Source: Salmonirosea aquatica (GTDB taxonomy: Bacteria > Bacteroidota > Bacteroidia > Cytophagales > Spirosomataceae). From it: 64,000 nt of DNA. This document shows positions 44,294-53,995 of this stretch, piece after piece. Numbering within the stretch: position 1 is the first letter of the stretch; the number at the start of each line of letters is the position of its first letter. Position numbers and translations under genes: made by a program. The DNA is taken from positions 6,298,501 through 6,362,500 of the forward strand of contig NZ_WHLY01000002.1 of NCBI RefSeq assembly GCF_009296315.1, read 5' to 3'. The notes below the pieces were generated by a model. It was given only the letters and a program-made list of their open reading frames with translations. It was not told the DNA's origin and searched no databases.

Positions 44294-47200
44294 ATGAGAA
44301 AAATTCGACGAATTGAGGGCTTACTCCCAGCGCTCGCGCGCAAGGCAGTGAGACTGAGCTCACTGGCCTGCTGTCTGGCGGGCCTGTCGTGGGCCAACGC
44401 CGCGCCGGCAGACCCCAAGCCGGTATCGGGACTTATGATTAAGCTAAATGAAGCAGATCGTACCCTTACAGGAACCGTAACGGAAGAATCGGGAGCCCCC
44501 CTACCCGGGGTCAGCGTGGTACTGAAAGGTACCCAAACCGGAGCCAACACCGATGCAGCAGGCAAATTCACAATCAACGTGGGAGACGGTCCGGCTACCC
44601 TGGTATTCTCCTTTGTGGGTTTCCTTTCAAAAGAAGTGGAGGTATCGGCTGGCCAGACTACATTAAGTGTTACGTTGGCGGTAGATACCAAAGCCCTGGA
44701 AGAAGTGGTGGTAGTAGGTTACGGTACCCAAAAGAAAGAATCACTGACCGGGGCTATCGCTATTGTGACAAGTAAAGATCTCGATCGGGTGCATGGAGGC
44801 TCTACAGTCAGTTCGGGACTGGCGGGTAAAATACCCGGCGTAACCTTCCGGATGCCCGATGGTCGTCCCGGCGCTGGGGCAGCAGTCCAAATCCGGAACA
44901 TGGGCAATCCCCTGTATGTCATCGACGGAATTCAACAAGATGCCACGCAATTCAATAACCTGGCTCCCAATGACATTGAGAGCTTGGCTGTTCTGAAAGA
45001 TGCCTCTGCAGCGATTTATGGGGTACGGGCGGCAAATGGAGTTGTGGTGGTAACTACCAAGCGAGGTAAAGCAGGTAAAAATACGGTGAGTCTGGATGCC
45101 TACACGGGATGGCAGAACTGGTCACGATTTCCTGAAGTCGTAAATGACTCCTACCAATGGCAGCTGGGTCGTGCTGAAGCGCAGATCAACCAAAGCGGCA
45201 CGACTTCGCTAACTCCGGCTGAACTCGATAAATACAAGCAGGGTACCGAGCCCGGCTACCAAACCTTCAACTGGAAGGATTTTATCGTACAGCCCAACGC
45301 TCCATTGACATCCGTCAACCTGAATATGACAGGAGGATCAGATAAGATCAAGTACTACGTTTCGGGTACCCGCCTTAAGCAGTTTTCGAACCTGGGCCGT
45401 GAATTTACTTTTGAACGGAGCAACCTGCAAAGTAACGTGGATGCCAACATCACAAATAATTTGAAAGTGGGCATACAAATCAGTGGGCAGATTAAAGTAC
45501 AGGACAATCCTGGTATCCCCGGTGGTGACGACTACTGGCTGCCGCGCTTTGCGATCCTGCGGAATCGTCCGTTTGAGCGCCCCTACGCCAATGACAATCC
45601 GGCCTATCTGAACGACATCAAGCACAACGAAACCAACTGGGCCTATAACAACAAGAAGCTGGGTGGCTACGCGACGGACATCCACCGCATTTTACAGTCC
45701 AATATGTACGCTGAGTACCAAATCCCCGGCATCAAAGGCCTACAGGCGCGGGGCATGTACTCGTATTACATCGATGATCAGAAGCTGGATGGGCACGAAT
45801 ACACCTATGTCGCCTATACTTACGATGCCATCAATGATGCATATAATCCAACAGGTGGCAGTAGCAACCCCTGGCGCGAGCGAAGGAACCGTAAGGTTAT
45901 TCGCAATGTGTATCAGGGACAGTTGACCTATAACAACACCTTCGGACAGCACACCGTCGGGGGTACCTTTGTGGCTGAGCGTCAGGAAGAGCGCGATCAG
46001 AACCAATGGATTCGTTCGGTACCTTCCACTAATGTACTACCCCTAATTTACTTCGCCAACGTGGTGGATTTTACCGACGTCGACAATCAGATTGCCCGGA
46101 TCGGCTACGTTGGACGTGCTACCTACAACTACGCCAATCGCTACTACTTTGAAGGCTCTTTCCGCCGCGATGCTTCCTGGAAATTTGCACCTGATCGTCG
46201 CGTTGGTTTCTTCCCGTCGGCCTCAGTAGGCTGGAGAATCTCCGATGAGCAGTTCATTAAAAATATGATTGGAGAACGCTCTTACCTCGATGACTTGAAA
46301 ATACGGGCCTCATACGGCGTTTTAGGTGATGATGATATCGGCATCGGCCCCTATGATTACCTACCGGGCTATAACTACAATCAGGGAAATGCGATCTTGA
46401 GCGGCTCTTCCATCGTGACCTCCCGTAATAAGGGTCAAATCATTGACAACATCACCTGGTTCAAAAGCAAGATATTTGACATAGGAGCTGATTTTTCGCT
46501 CTTCGGTACAAAGGTTACGGGATCGTTCGATTACTTCGATCGCCTACGGACTGGTTTGCGTGGACGTAAGTACGATGTGCAGGTACCCAATGAACTAGGA
46601 TACGCCTTACCCGACGAGAACGTAAACAGCGACCGGCAACGGGGCTGGGAAGCCGCTTTGGTCTACAACAATAAAGCCGGTGATTTTGGCTATCAGATCG
46701 GGGGTAACTTCTCCTTTTCACGCAGCCGCTTCGAGAATTCTTACAAACCGATTTTCAATAATTCCTGGGATCGTTACCGTAATTCCGGCGAACAACGGTA
46801 TAAGGACATTTTCTGGGGTTACGAAACGGTGGGACAATTCCAAACCCAACAGGAAATTGCGGAGTACCCCGTCAACATCGACGGCCAGGGCAACCGTACC
46901 CTACTGCCCGGCGACCTGATTTATAAGGATATCAATGGGGATAATGTCATCAATGGACTCGATCAGCGTCCTATTGGGTACAAAACGTCGGGGGCTCCCA
47001 ATATCAACGTCGGCCTGAATTTTGCTGTGACCTGGAAGCAATTCACCTTCAACGCCGACTTCTCCGGCGGTGGATTGTATTCATGGAATCAAAAATGGGA
47101 ACAGCGTTGGGCTTACCAAAACGACGGTGCACTGAACGCGCTCTTTCTTGACAGCTGGCGACGTACAGATCCCTTCGATAGGAATAGCGCCTGGATTCCC

Positions 47201-47503
47201 GGCACCTACCCGGCCCTGCGCTATAACGATGGCGGTCACAGCAACTACGGCCCGGATTCGGACTTTTGGCTGCACAATGTCAAATACCTGCGCGCTCGTA
47301 CGATTGAGTTGAGCTATTCGCTGCCCAAGGCCGTATTGGACAAATTGAAGATGTCCCGGGCCCGGTTCTACATCAATGGCTATAACCTGTTCTCGATCGA
47401 CAACGTGAAGAAGTTCGGTACCGACCCCGAGATAGCCGACGACAATGGGCTGCAGTATCCACAGAACAAATACATCAACGTGGGAGTCAACCTTTCTATT
47501 TAA
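44294..47503 (+). CDS. SusC/RagA-family TonB-linked outer-membrane transporter
   Basis: A 1069-residue SusC-type protein importing oligosaccharides or other polymers fragments with SusD. A basic signal region (MRKIRRIEGLLPALARK, then LACCLAGLSWANA) precedes a carboxypeptidase-D-like domain (about 54-130; ESGAPLPGVSVVLKGTQTG), the TonB box (EEVVVVGYGTQKK), the plug with VIDGIQ and LKDASAAIYGVRAANGVVVVTTKRG, and the 22-strand barrel. It has no N-terminal STN signalling domain, so it should not transmit a signal to a FecR domain, in line with the anti-sigma factor lacking one. SusD follows 63 bp downstream. Confidence 0.94.
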   Translation: MRKIRRIEGLLPALARKAVRLSSLACCLAGLSWANAAPADPKPVSGLMIKLNEADRTLTGTVTEESGAPLPGVSVVLKGTQTGANTDAAGKFTINVGDGPATLVFSFVGFLSKEVEVSAGQTTLSVTLAVDTKALEEVVVVGYGTQKKESLTGAIAIVTSKDLDRVHGGSTVSSGLAGKIPGVTFRMPDGRPGAGAAVQIRNMGNPLYVIDGIQQDATQFNNLAPNDIESLAVLKDASAAIYGVRAANGVVVVTTKRGKAGKNTVSLDAYTGWQNWSRFPEVVNDSYQWQLGRAEAQINQSGTTSLTPAELDKYKQGTEPGYQTFNWKDFIVQPNAPLTSVNLNMTGGSDKIKYYVSGTRLKQFSNLGREFTFERSNLQSNVDANITNNLKVGIQISGQIKVQDNPGIPGGDDYWLPRFAILRNRPFERPYANDNPAYLNDIKHNETNWAYNNKKLGGYATDIHRILQSNMYAEYQIPGIKGLQARGMYSYYIDDQKLDGHEYTYVAYTYDAINDAYNPTGGSSNPWRERRNRKVIRNVYQGQLTYNNTFGQHTVGGTFVAERQEERDQNQWIRSVPSTNVLPLIYFANVVDFTDVDNQIARIGYVGRATYNYANRYYFEGSFRRDASWKFAPDRRVGFFPSASVGWRISDEQFIKNMIGERSYLDDLKIRASYGVLGDDDIGIGPYDYLPGYNYNQGNAILSGSSIVTSRNKGQIIDNITWFKSKIFDIGADFSLFGTKVTGSFDYFDRLRTGLRGRKYDVQVPNELGYALPDENVNSDRQRGWEAALVYNNKAGDFGYQIGGNFSFSRSRFENSYKPIFNNSWDRYRNSGEQRYKDIFWGYETVGQFQTQQEIAEYPVNIDGQGNRTLLPGDLIYKDINGDNVINGLDQRPIGYKTSGAPNINVGLNFAVTWKQFTFNADFSGGGLYSWNQKWEQRWAYQNDGALNALFLDSWRRTDPFDRNSAWIPGTYPALRYNDGGHSNYGPDSDFWLHNVKYLRARTIELSYSLPKAVLDKLKMSRARFYINGYNLFSIDNVKKFGTDPEIADDNGLQYPQNKYINVGVNLSI

Positions 47504-47566
47504 TGGACCGTGGATAGTAGACGGTTGAAAGTTTGAAACCCAATAAAACCGAATAATCAAATCAAC

Positions 47567-49483
47567 ATGAAAAAGACAACCTATATAATCATGACGGTTC
47601 TTCTCGCCGTGAGCTGGAGCTGTAACGATGAGAAGTTCCTGAACCGACCACCCACCGCTCTGTTGACGGAAGACCAGGTATATGCCAACGACGACGTAAT
47701 CCTGTCGGTATTGGGCGACCTCTACAACCGGTACGAAGAAATAGCCACCACAAAGAACTGGGCGTCCATCTCCGGCCTCAATGAGGCTTATTGGTCCAAT
47801 GCCGGTTCGTATGGCTCCTTCCAAAATAGTGGTGTCCCCCTAACCATTGCCGTAGACCTTGGAAATTATAATAATTTCTGGAACTATGGTTATATCCGGG
47901 ATATCAATCAATTCATTGAAAAGGTTACGGCCGCCGATAAGATCACTCAAGCTTCAAAAGACCGTTTTCTGGCGGAAGGTCGTTTTCTACGCGCTTCATT
48001 TTATTTCGAATTAGTAAAACGTTTCGGTGGGGTACCCCTGATTCTGGAAACTCTGACGTACGATTTTAGTGGCGATCCAACCTATCTACGGTATCCCCGC
48101 GCCAAAGAGTCCGAGATTTATGACTTCGTCATCAAGGAGGCCGAGGAGATCAAGGGCAAACTACCTGCTTCGGCGGTTGAGAAATCCCGCGCTACCCGCG
48201 GTGCGGCCCTGGCGATGGAATCTCGGGCTGCTCTTTACGCTGGTTCGCTTGCCAAGTATGGTGCGAAAACCCCAGCGGTATCACTTTCCGGCGGGGAGGT
48301 AGGCATTGAGGCTTCTAAGGCAGCTGGCTACTATACCATAGCTTTACGGGCGGCCAAGGAAATCATCAGCGGTACGGCCGGCGCGTATGCCCTCTACAAG
48401 AAGAAGCCTGATTTGTCCGAGAATTTTGCCAGTCTGTTTTACGACAAAGCAAATAACCCAGAAGTGATTTTTGTGGAAGATTTCCAGTTAAAATACAAAA
48501 CCCTGGGTTTCACGATTTCCAATCAGCCTCGCTTTGGAGCCGAAGAAGAAGAGGGCGGACGTATCAATCCTTCCCTGAATTTGGTACAGTCGTTTGAGAA
48601 ACTTGACAATACCTTTGCTCCCATTCCTACGGGAACTTCGTCAGGGTCTGGTACACCCACCGTTTACAACAACCAACTGGATATTTTTGCAGGCCGCGAT
48701 GCACGACTGGCCGGTACGGTGATGCTACCAGGTTCTCAGTTCAAAGGCCGGACAGTCGATATTTTCGCGGGGGTCAAAATTCCTGACGGTACGATCATTA
48801 GCGGTGACGACCGGGGCGCACAAAAGACCCTCCCTGGCACAACCGTGCCCCGCCAGGTGGTAGGTTTCGATGGCCCGATCGACGGTTTTGAGTTTACGGC
48901 CCAGACGGGCTTCTACATTCGCAAGTACCAAGACCCCATCGTAGGATCAGGCCGTCGTGGTACTCAAAGTGAGGTGTGGTTCATCCGCTATCGTTACGCC
49001 GAAGTCTTACTCAATGCCGCTGAAGCTTCGTTTGAATTGGGCAACAATGCCGATGCTGCTATGTACATGAATCAGGTGCGGGAGCGTGCGGGACTTGTTA
49101 CTCCACTTACAACCGGCCAGATTACCTTTGACCGTATTGTCCACGAGCGTCGGGTCGAGTTTGCCTACGAAGGATTGGAATTCTATGACATCAAGAGGTG
49201 GCGGCTTGGGCAGGACATTTTCGATGGCAACCCAATTGCCTCCATAAGTGAACTGACATCTGATATCGGCAAAGCGACCAAGCGCCGTACACAGCCCTGG
49301 TCGCTTTGGCCCTACAAGATTTATGCACCAGGTACCCCCAACGATGGCAAATGGATTTTTCAAGAGAGAAAACTCAGCCGTATAACGGGTTCCAGTCGCT
49401 GGGGCTTGGGAATGTACTATTTCAATATCCCTGACGATGCTATCAACAACAACCCAAAATTGATTCGTAATCCCAACCAATAG
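47567..49483 (+). CDS. SusD/RagB-family surface lipoprotein
   Basis: A 638-residue lipoprotein (signal ending VSWSCND) that forms the substrate-binding lid over SusC. The helical N-terminal SusD fold is seen in NDEKFLNRPPTALLTEDQVYAN and FLAEGRFLRASFYFELVKRFGGVPLI. The C-terminal RagB/SusD block is AEVLLNAAEASFELGN and FDRIVHERRVEFAYEGLEFYDIKRW. It is longer than the typical ~500-560, with an insertion around 300-430 that may contact the ligand. Co-transcribed with SusC and the DUF3823 gene. Confidence 0.94.
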   Translation: MKKTTYIIMTVLLAVSWSCNDEKFLNRPPTALLTEDQVYANDDVILSVLGDLYNRYEEIATTKNWASISGLNEAYWSNAGSYGSFQNSGVPLTIAVDLGNYNNFWNYGYIRDINQFIEKVTAADKITQASKDRFLAEGRFLRASFYFELVKRFGGVPLILETLTYDFSGDPTYLRYPRAKESEIYDFVIKEAEEIKGKLPASAVEKSRATRGAALAMESRAALYAGSLAKYGAKTPAVSLSGGEVGIEASKAAGYYTIALRAAKEIISGTAGAYALYKKKPDLSENFASLFYDKANNPEVIFVEDFQLKYKTLGFTISNQPRFGAEEEEGGRINPSLNLVQSFEKLDNTFAPIPTGTSSGSGTPTVYNNQLDIFAGRDARLAGTVMLPGSQFKGRTVDIFAGVKIPDGTIISGDDRGAQKTLPGTTVPRQVVGFDGPIDGFEFTAQTGFYIRKYQDPIVGSGRRGTQSEVWFIRYRYAEVLLNAAEASFELGNNADAAMYMNQVRERAGLVTPLTTGQITFDRIVHERRVEFAYEGLEFYDIKRWRLGQDIFDGNPIASISELTSDIGKATKRRTQPWSLWPYKIYAPGTPNDGKWIFQERKLSRITGSSRWGLGMYYFNIPDDAINNNPKLIRNPNQ

Positions 49484-49510
49484 TCCTTCACTTTCAAACC
49501 AAACTGTACC

Positions 49511-50218
49511 ATGAATATCAGAAGATATAAGTTGATTTTGGCGGTGTTGGCTCTCGGAGTCATCTCCGCCTCCTGCGAAAAGGACAACTACGCTGAACCC
49601 AAAACCCAGCTTACGGGCCAAATTGTCTATAAGGGTGAACCCGTGGGGGTGGAATACGGCCAGGTACGACTGCAACTGTGGCAACCCGGCTTTGGTAAGT
49701 TGGCCCCCATCGACGCGCCCATCGACCAGGATGGTTCCTACTCGGCACTACTCTTCGATGGGAATTACAAACTGGTATTTACCAACAACGATGGTCCCTG
49801 GAAAACGCTCGTAAAAGATGCGACTGCCAAGGACACCACCTTCGTTTCCCTCAATGGTAACCAAGAGGTAGATATCGAGGTGATGCCTTACTACATGATC
49901 CGTAACGCCAAGTTTTCCAAAGAGGTGAACAAGGTGAGCTCTACCTTCGACATTGAGAAAATCATCACTGGAGCTGATGCCAAAGATGTGGAGCGTGTAT
50001 CGCTGCTCATCAGCCGGACCCAGTTCGTCTCCCGCGCCAACAATGTCGCCATTACGAACAAGGAAGGAGACGATGTTACGGGTAAAACCAATTTTAGCCT
50101 CTCGGTAGACGTGCCGACCATCAGTCCGGCACAGGACTTTGTTTTCGCCCGCGTGGGGGTAAAGGTTAAAGACGTTGAAGACATGGTTTTCTCCAAAGTC
50201 GAAAAAATTCAGTTATAA
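49511..50218 (+). CDS. DUF3823 family lipoprotein
   Basis: A 235-residue lipoprotein (signal ending ISASCEK). The N-terminal part (KTQLTGQIVYKGEPVGV, then VRLQLWQPGF and DGSYSALLFDGNYKLVF) is a carboxypeptidase-regulatory-like beta domain of the DUF3823 type, which regularly follows SusC/SusD pairs. The C-terminal region is a second beta domain. It probably acts as a surface glycan-binding accessory protein of the transporter, by context. It lies 27 bp after SusD. Confidence 0.85.
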   Translation: MNIRRYKLILAVLALGVISASCEKDNYAEPKTQLTGQIVYKGEPVGVEYGQVRLQLWQPGFGKLAPIDAPIDQDGSYSALLFDGNYKLVFTNNDGPWKTLVKDATAKDTTFVSLNGNQEVDIEVMPYYMIRNAKFSKEVNKVSSTFDIEKIITGADAKDVERVSLLISRTQFVSRANNVAITNKEGDDVTGKTNFSLSVDVPTISPAQDFVFARVGVKVKDVEDMVFSKVEKIQL

Positions 50219-50225
50219 TTCAAAC

Positions 50226-50289
50226 AAGCAATAGGTTGTAGGCTATAAGCAATGGGTTTGGAAAGCCTGTTGCCTACAGCCTATTGCTT
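50226..50289 (+). terminator. Hairpin with large loop after the SusCD-DUF3823 genes
   Basis: aagcaataggttgtaggc (50226-50243) pairs with gcctacagcctattgctt (50272-50289) over 18 positions with one G-T; the loop is 28 bases. T content after the stem is weak (tttacaag). It separates the transporter genes from the ThuA-propeller fusion and may attenuate or end the transcript. Confidence 0.55.
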
Positions 50290-50357
50290 TTACAAGAGTA
50301 GCCTACTTTAATAATCCGCTTTGTCAACAAGTACGTTTTAGTCCAAAATACATTTAC

Positions 50358-53300
50358 ATGAAAGGAATAGTAAAAAAGTACTTCGCCGTCGCCCTGGCCG
50401 GTTTACTGGTGCTGGGTTGTGCGCAGAATAAGATGAGTACTTCGGGCAGCAGTACCTCGAAATCGTCCAAATCCGAAGGGCGCCGCGCCGAGGTACTTTT
50501 CCTGGGCAACACCAGCAAGCACCACGACTCGGGCAAATATGCCCCCTGGCTGGCGATCAAACTTTTTGAGAGCGGCATCAATACGTCCTATACTGTAGAT
50601 CTCAACGATCTGAATCCCGAAAATCTCGCCAAGTACGACGCCCTGATCATTTACGCCAATCATGACGTGATTTCTCCCGCACAGGAAGCTGCGTTGAAGG
50701 GATTCGTCGAGGGCGGCAAAGGCTTGGTACCTTTACATTCGGCCTCGGGCTGTTTCCTCAACTCCGAATGGTACCTCAAGACCATCGGCGGACAGTTTGC
50801 CTCGCACAAAACCGGCGATTTTCAAAGTGTGATCGTAAAACCCGATCATCCCGTCATGAAAGGCATTACTCCTTTCACCACCTGGGATGAAACCTACGTA
50901 CTTAAAAACCTGAACCCTGACATGACCGTCCTGACCGAGCGGGTTGAGGACGGCCAGCATTACCCCTACACCTGGGTGAGAAATCAGGGCAAAGGGCGGG
51001 TATTCTATACAGCCTACGGCCATGAGGACCGCACCTGGTCCAACATTGGGTTTCTGAATCTGGTGCGTAACGGGGTACTTTGGGCTTTGGGCGATCAGGT
51101 TCAGAGCCAGATTGCGGCCCTGAATATTCCCGATGTGGATATTTATAATGCCGACACCATCGCCCAGTATACCAAGCGCCACCTCGTGCCCAAAATGCAG
51201 GAGGCACTTTCTCCCACTGAATCTGAGAAACTCACCCAGGTACTTCCCGAATTCAAAGTGGAATTATTCGCTATGGAGCCCGATGTGATTAACCCCATCG
51301 CGATGGCCTGGGACGAGCGCGGCAGGCTCTGGGTGGTGGAATCGGTAGATTACCCCAACACCTTCAAGGAAACGGACGGGCAGGCCAACGACCGCATCAA
51401 GATCTGCGAGGATACCAACGGCGACGGCAAAGCCGATAAATTCACGGTCTTTGCCGACGGACTCAATATCCCCACCAGTATGATATTTGCCAACGACGGT
51501 ATTATCGTGACCATGGCACCCGATATTGTATTCATGAAGGATACCAATGGCGACGACAAAGCCGACATAACCGAGGTACTGAGTCACGGATGGGGCAAAG
51601 GCGACACCCATTCTGGGCCTTCCAATCTGATTTATGGCTTCGACAACAGGATCTGGGGATCGGTAGGGTACTCCGGTTTTAACGGAACTGTAAACGGAAA
51701 AGAAATCCGCTTTCCGATGGGTTTGTTCCGCTTCCGGCCCGATGGAAAAGAATTTGGCTACCTGGGTAAAAGCAGCAATAACACCTGGGGGTTGGGCGTA
51801 ACGGAAGACAACAACATTTTCCTTTCCACCGCTAATAATACTCATAGTGCTTTTTATTCAATGCCCGAAAACTACCTGATTCGCGCCGTTCCGGGCGACA
51901 AGGAGCCGGTAAATTCCGTACAGAAAATCGATGGCCACTACGATGCCCACACCATGACACCAAACATCAGGCAGGTGGATGTGGTAGGAGGTTTTACTGC
52001 GGCGGCCGGTCACCATTTCTATACTGCCCGCGATTATCCAAAAAAATACTGGAACCGGATCGCTTTTGTAAACGAACCCACCATGCGTCTGGTGCACAAT
52101 GCCATCATTGAACCGGACGGCGCAGGATTCAAGGAAAATGATGGCTGGAACCTGACGGCCAGCTCGGACGAATGGTACGGTCCGGTACAGGCTCAGGTAG
52201 GTCCCGATGGAGCAGTCTGGATAGCCGACTGGTACAATTTCATCATCCAGCACAACGTATTCGTGCCCCGCCAGGCCCCCTCTGAATTCGTACTGCCCTT
52301 TACCGAACAGCCTCACGGCCAAGGCAACGCCTTCATCAGCCCACTTCGTGACACGAACCACGGCCGCATTTATCGCGTCATTTACAAAAACGCGGCTGGC
52401 AAGCCCACTATGAAGTTGTCGAAGAAAGATGTTCCTGGCTTAGTAGCAGCCCTGGAAAACGACAATATGTTCTGGCGTATGACCGCCCAGCGATTGTTGG
52501 TAGAATTACAGGATAAGTCGGTAGCCCCGGCGCTCTACAAAATCATCGCCAATCCCAAGGTGGACGAAATCGGCCTGAACAGCCCGGCGGTACATGCCCT
52601 GTGGACCTTGAATGGGCTAGGCTTACTGGACGGATCCAACGCCGAGGCGCTGGCTGCCGCGCAAAAGGCCCTCTCCCACCCTGCCGCCGGAGTCCGCAAA
52701 GCGGCCGCCCAGGTACTCCCCAAAACGGAGCAAAGTTTTGGCTCCTTAACCCAAATGCTGAAAGACCCAAGCCTGAACACCCGCCTGGCTACCCTGGTAG
52801 AGCTGGTGGAAGTACCTGCTTCGGACAAGATCGGCGAGACCCTTTTCCTGGCTTCCCTGGATGATGAATTTGCCAAAGACCGCTGGCTGTCGAAATCCCT
52901 GATGGCCGCAGCGATTACTCACCAGAAGGGGTACCTGGCTGCCGCTGAGAAAAACAACCGCAAGTCGGAGCTTAGTGAACAGGTCGTGGGTATGCTAGCC
53001 AAGGAAGTATATACGTTGGGTCGCCGGAACGCCATGCTGTTCGGTCCCGAAGTGAAAGGCAAGGAGATAATACTCCGCGCCAGCGTGACCAAAGCTGAAG
53101 ACAAGCCGCTGCAAGGCTTTATCGCCGGACAGGGCAGCAGCAAAGCGGGCTATGCGCTGTATATCCAGAATGGAAGAGTAGTGATGGATGTGAACCAACA
53201 TGGCACGAATACACGGGTAATAACCAGTGAGCCGCTTCCTGATAAGTTTGACCTGATGGCAAGCCTCACCCGAGGTGGAAAGATCACGATCGAGATTGAT

Positions 53301-53915
53301 GGAAAAGTAGCGGCGGAAGGTAACACGCACATGCTGTTTATGGAGACCCTACCCAACACCTTCCGCACGGGTGAGGATGGCGAAGGTACCGAGAAGATTG
53401 GTCCGTACGAAGGGCGCTTTGGGTTTCAGGGCAATTTTCAGAAAGCTACCCTGGAGCTGCAAAGTCCAAGCACCACGGATATGAACGCGGCCAATGCAGT
53501 CAACACCAAAACCTCAACGGCCACTACCTCATCCAACGCCCGGGTGATCGAGCTGAAGGTAGTACCCGAGATGTTGCAATTTGACAAGGCATTGTTAACC
53601 GCTAAAGCGGGTGAGAAAGTAATTATCAACCTGGAGAACCCCGACGGAATGCAACACAACCTCCTGATTATCAAAATAGGTAGCCTGCAAAAGGTGGGCA
53701 ATGCCGCCGATGAAATGCTTTCCAACCCCAAGGCCGCCGAGATGCAGTACGTTCCCAAGGTACCCGAGGTGCTGCACCATACCAAACTGGTCAATCCCGG
53801 CGAAACCGTGACGCTGGAATTCACGGTACCCAGCACCCCCGGCGATTATCCGTTCGTATGTACCTTCCCCGGTCACTGGCGGGGTATGAATGGAATCCTG
53901 CGGGTAACTAAATAA
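50358..53915 (+). CDS. Multidomain lipoprotein: ThuA, dehydrogenase-like propeller, HEAT repeats, cupredoxin
   Basis: A 1185-residue lipoprotein (C21 after LLVLG). Domains: ThuA/glutamine-amidotransferase-like (about 46-255; LIIYANHDVISPAQEAAL, PLHSASGCF, YTAYGHED), a PVC/membrane-dehydrogenase-type propeller (about 290-640; IAMAWDERGRLWVVE, two Asp-rich DTNGDGKADKF and DTNGDDKADI loops, IADWYNFIIQHN), HEAT-like repeats (about 660-830), a lectin-like beta domain (about 895-1010), and a C-terminal cupredoxin with copper ligands H1100, C1168, H1173 and M1177. In related proteins the end is a haem CxxCH cytochrome; here a copper domain replaces it. Likely a periplasmic or surface sugar oxidoreductase that passes electrons to copper. 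Confidence 0.87.
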   Translation: MKGIVKKYFAVALAGLLVLGCAQNKMSTSGSSTSKSSKSEGRRAEVLFLGNTSKHHDSGKYAPWLAIKLFESGINTSYTVDLNDLNPENLAKYDALIIYANHDVISPAQEAALKGFVEGGKGLVPLHSASGCFLNSEWYLKTIGGQFASHKTGDFQSVIVKPDHPVMKGITPFTTWDETYVLKNLNPDMTVLTERVEDGQHYPYTWVRNQGKGRVFYTAYGHEDRTWSNIGFLNLVRNGVLWALGDQVQSQIAALNIPDVDIYNADTIAQYTKRHLVPKMQEALSPTESEKLTQVLPEFKVELFAMEPDVINPIAMAWDERGRLWVVESVDYPNTFKETDGQANDRIKICEDTNGDGKADKFTVFADGLNIPTSMIFANDGIIVTMAPDIVFMKDTNGDDKADITEVLSHGWGKGDTHSGPSNLIYGFDNRIWGSVGYSGFNGTVNGKEIRFPMGLFRFRPDGKEFGYLGKSSNNTWGLGVTEDNNIFLSTANNTHSAFYSMPENYLIRAVPGDKEPVNSVQKIDGHYDAHTMTPNIRQVDVVGGFTAAAGHHFYTARDYPKKYWNRIAFVNEPTMRLVHNAIIEPDGAGFKENDGWNLTASSDEWYGPVQAQVGPDGAVWIADWYNFIIQHNVFVPRQAPSEFVLPFTEQPHGQGNAFISPLRDTNHGRIYRVIYKNAAGKPTMKLSKKDVPGLVAALENDNMFWRMTAQRLLVELQDKSVAPALYKIIANPKVDEIGLNSPAVHALWTLNGLGLLDGSNAEALAAAQKALSHPAAGVRKAAAQVLPKTEQSFGSLTQMLKDPSLNTRLATLVELVEVPASDKIGETLFLASLDDEFAKDRWLSKSLMAAAITHQKGYLAAAEKNNRKSELSEQVVGMLAKEVYTLGRRNAMLFGPEVKGKEIILRASVTKAEDKPLQGFIAGQGSSKAGYALYIQNGRVVMDVNQHGTNTRVITSEPLPDKFDLMASLTRGGKITIEIDGKVAAEGNTHMLFMETLPNTFRTGEDGEGTEKIGPYEGRFGFQGNFQKATLELQSPSTTDMNAANAVNTKTSTATTSSNARVIELKVVPEMLQFDKALLTAKAGEKVIINLENPDGMQHNLLIIKIGSLQKVGNAADEMLSNPKAAEMQYVPKVPEVLHHTKLVNPGETVTLEFTVPSTPGDYPFVCTFPGHWRGMNGILRVTK

Positions 53916-53995
53916 TCCTGGTTATTTGATTTTGGATGTTTGATTCCTGATCAGCCCACCTACCCTAATTCAAAATACATAACTCCTACCTTTCT

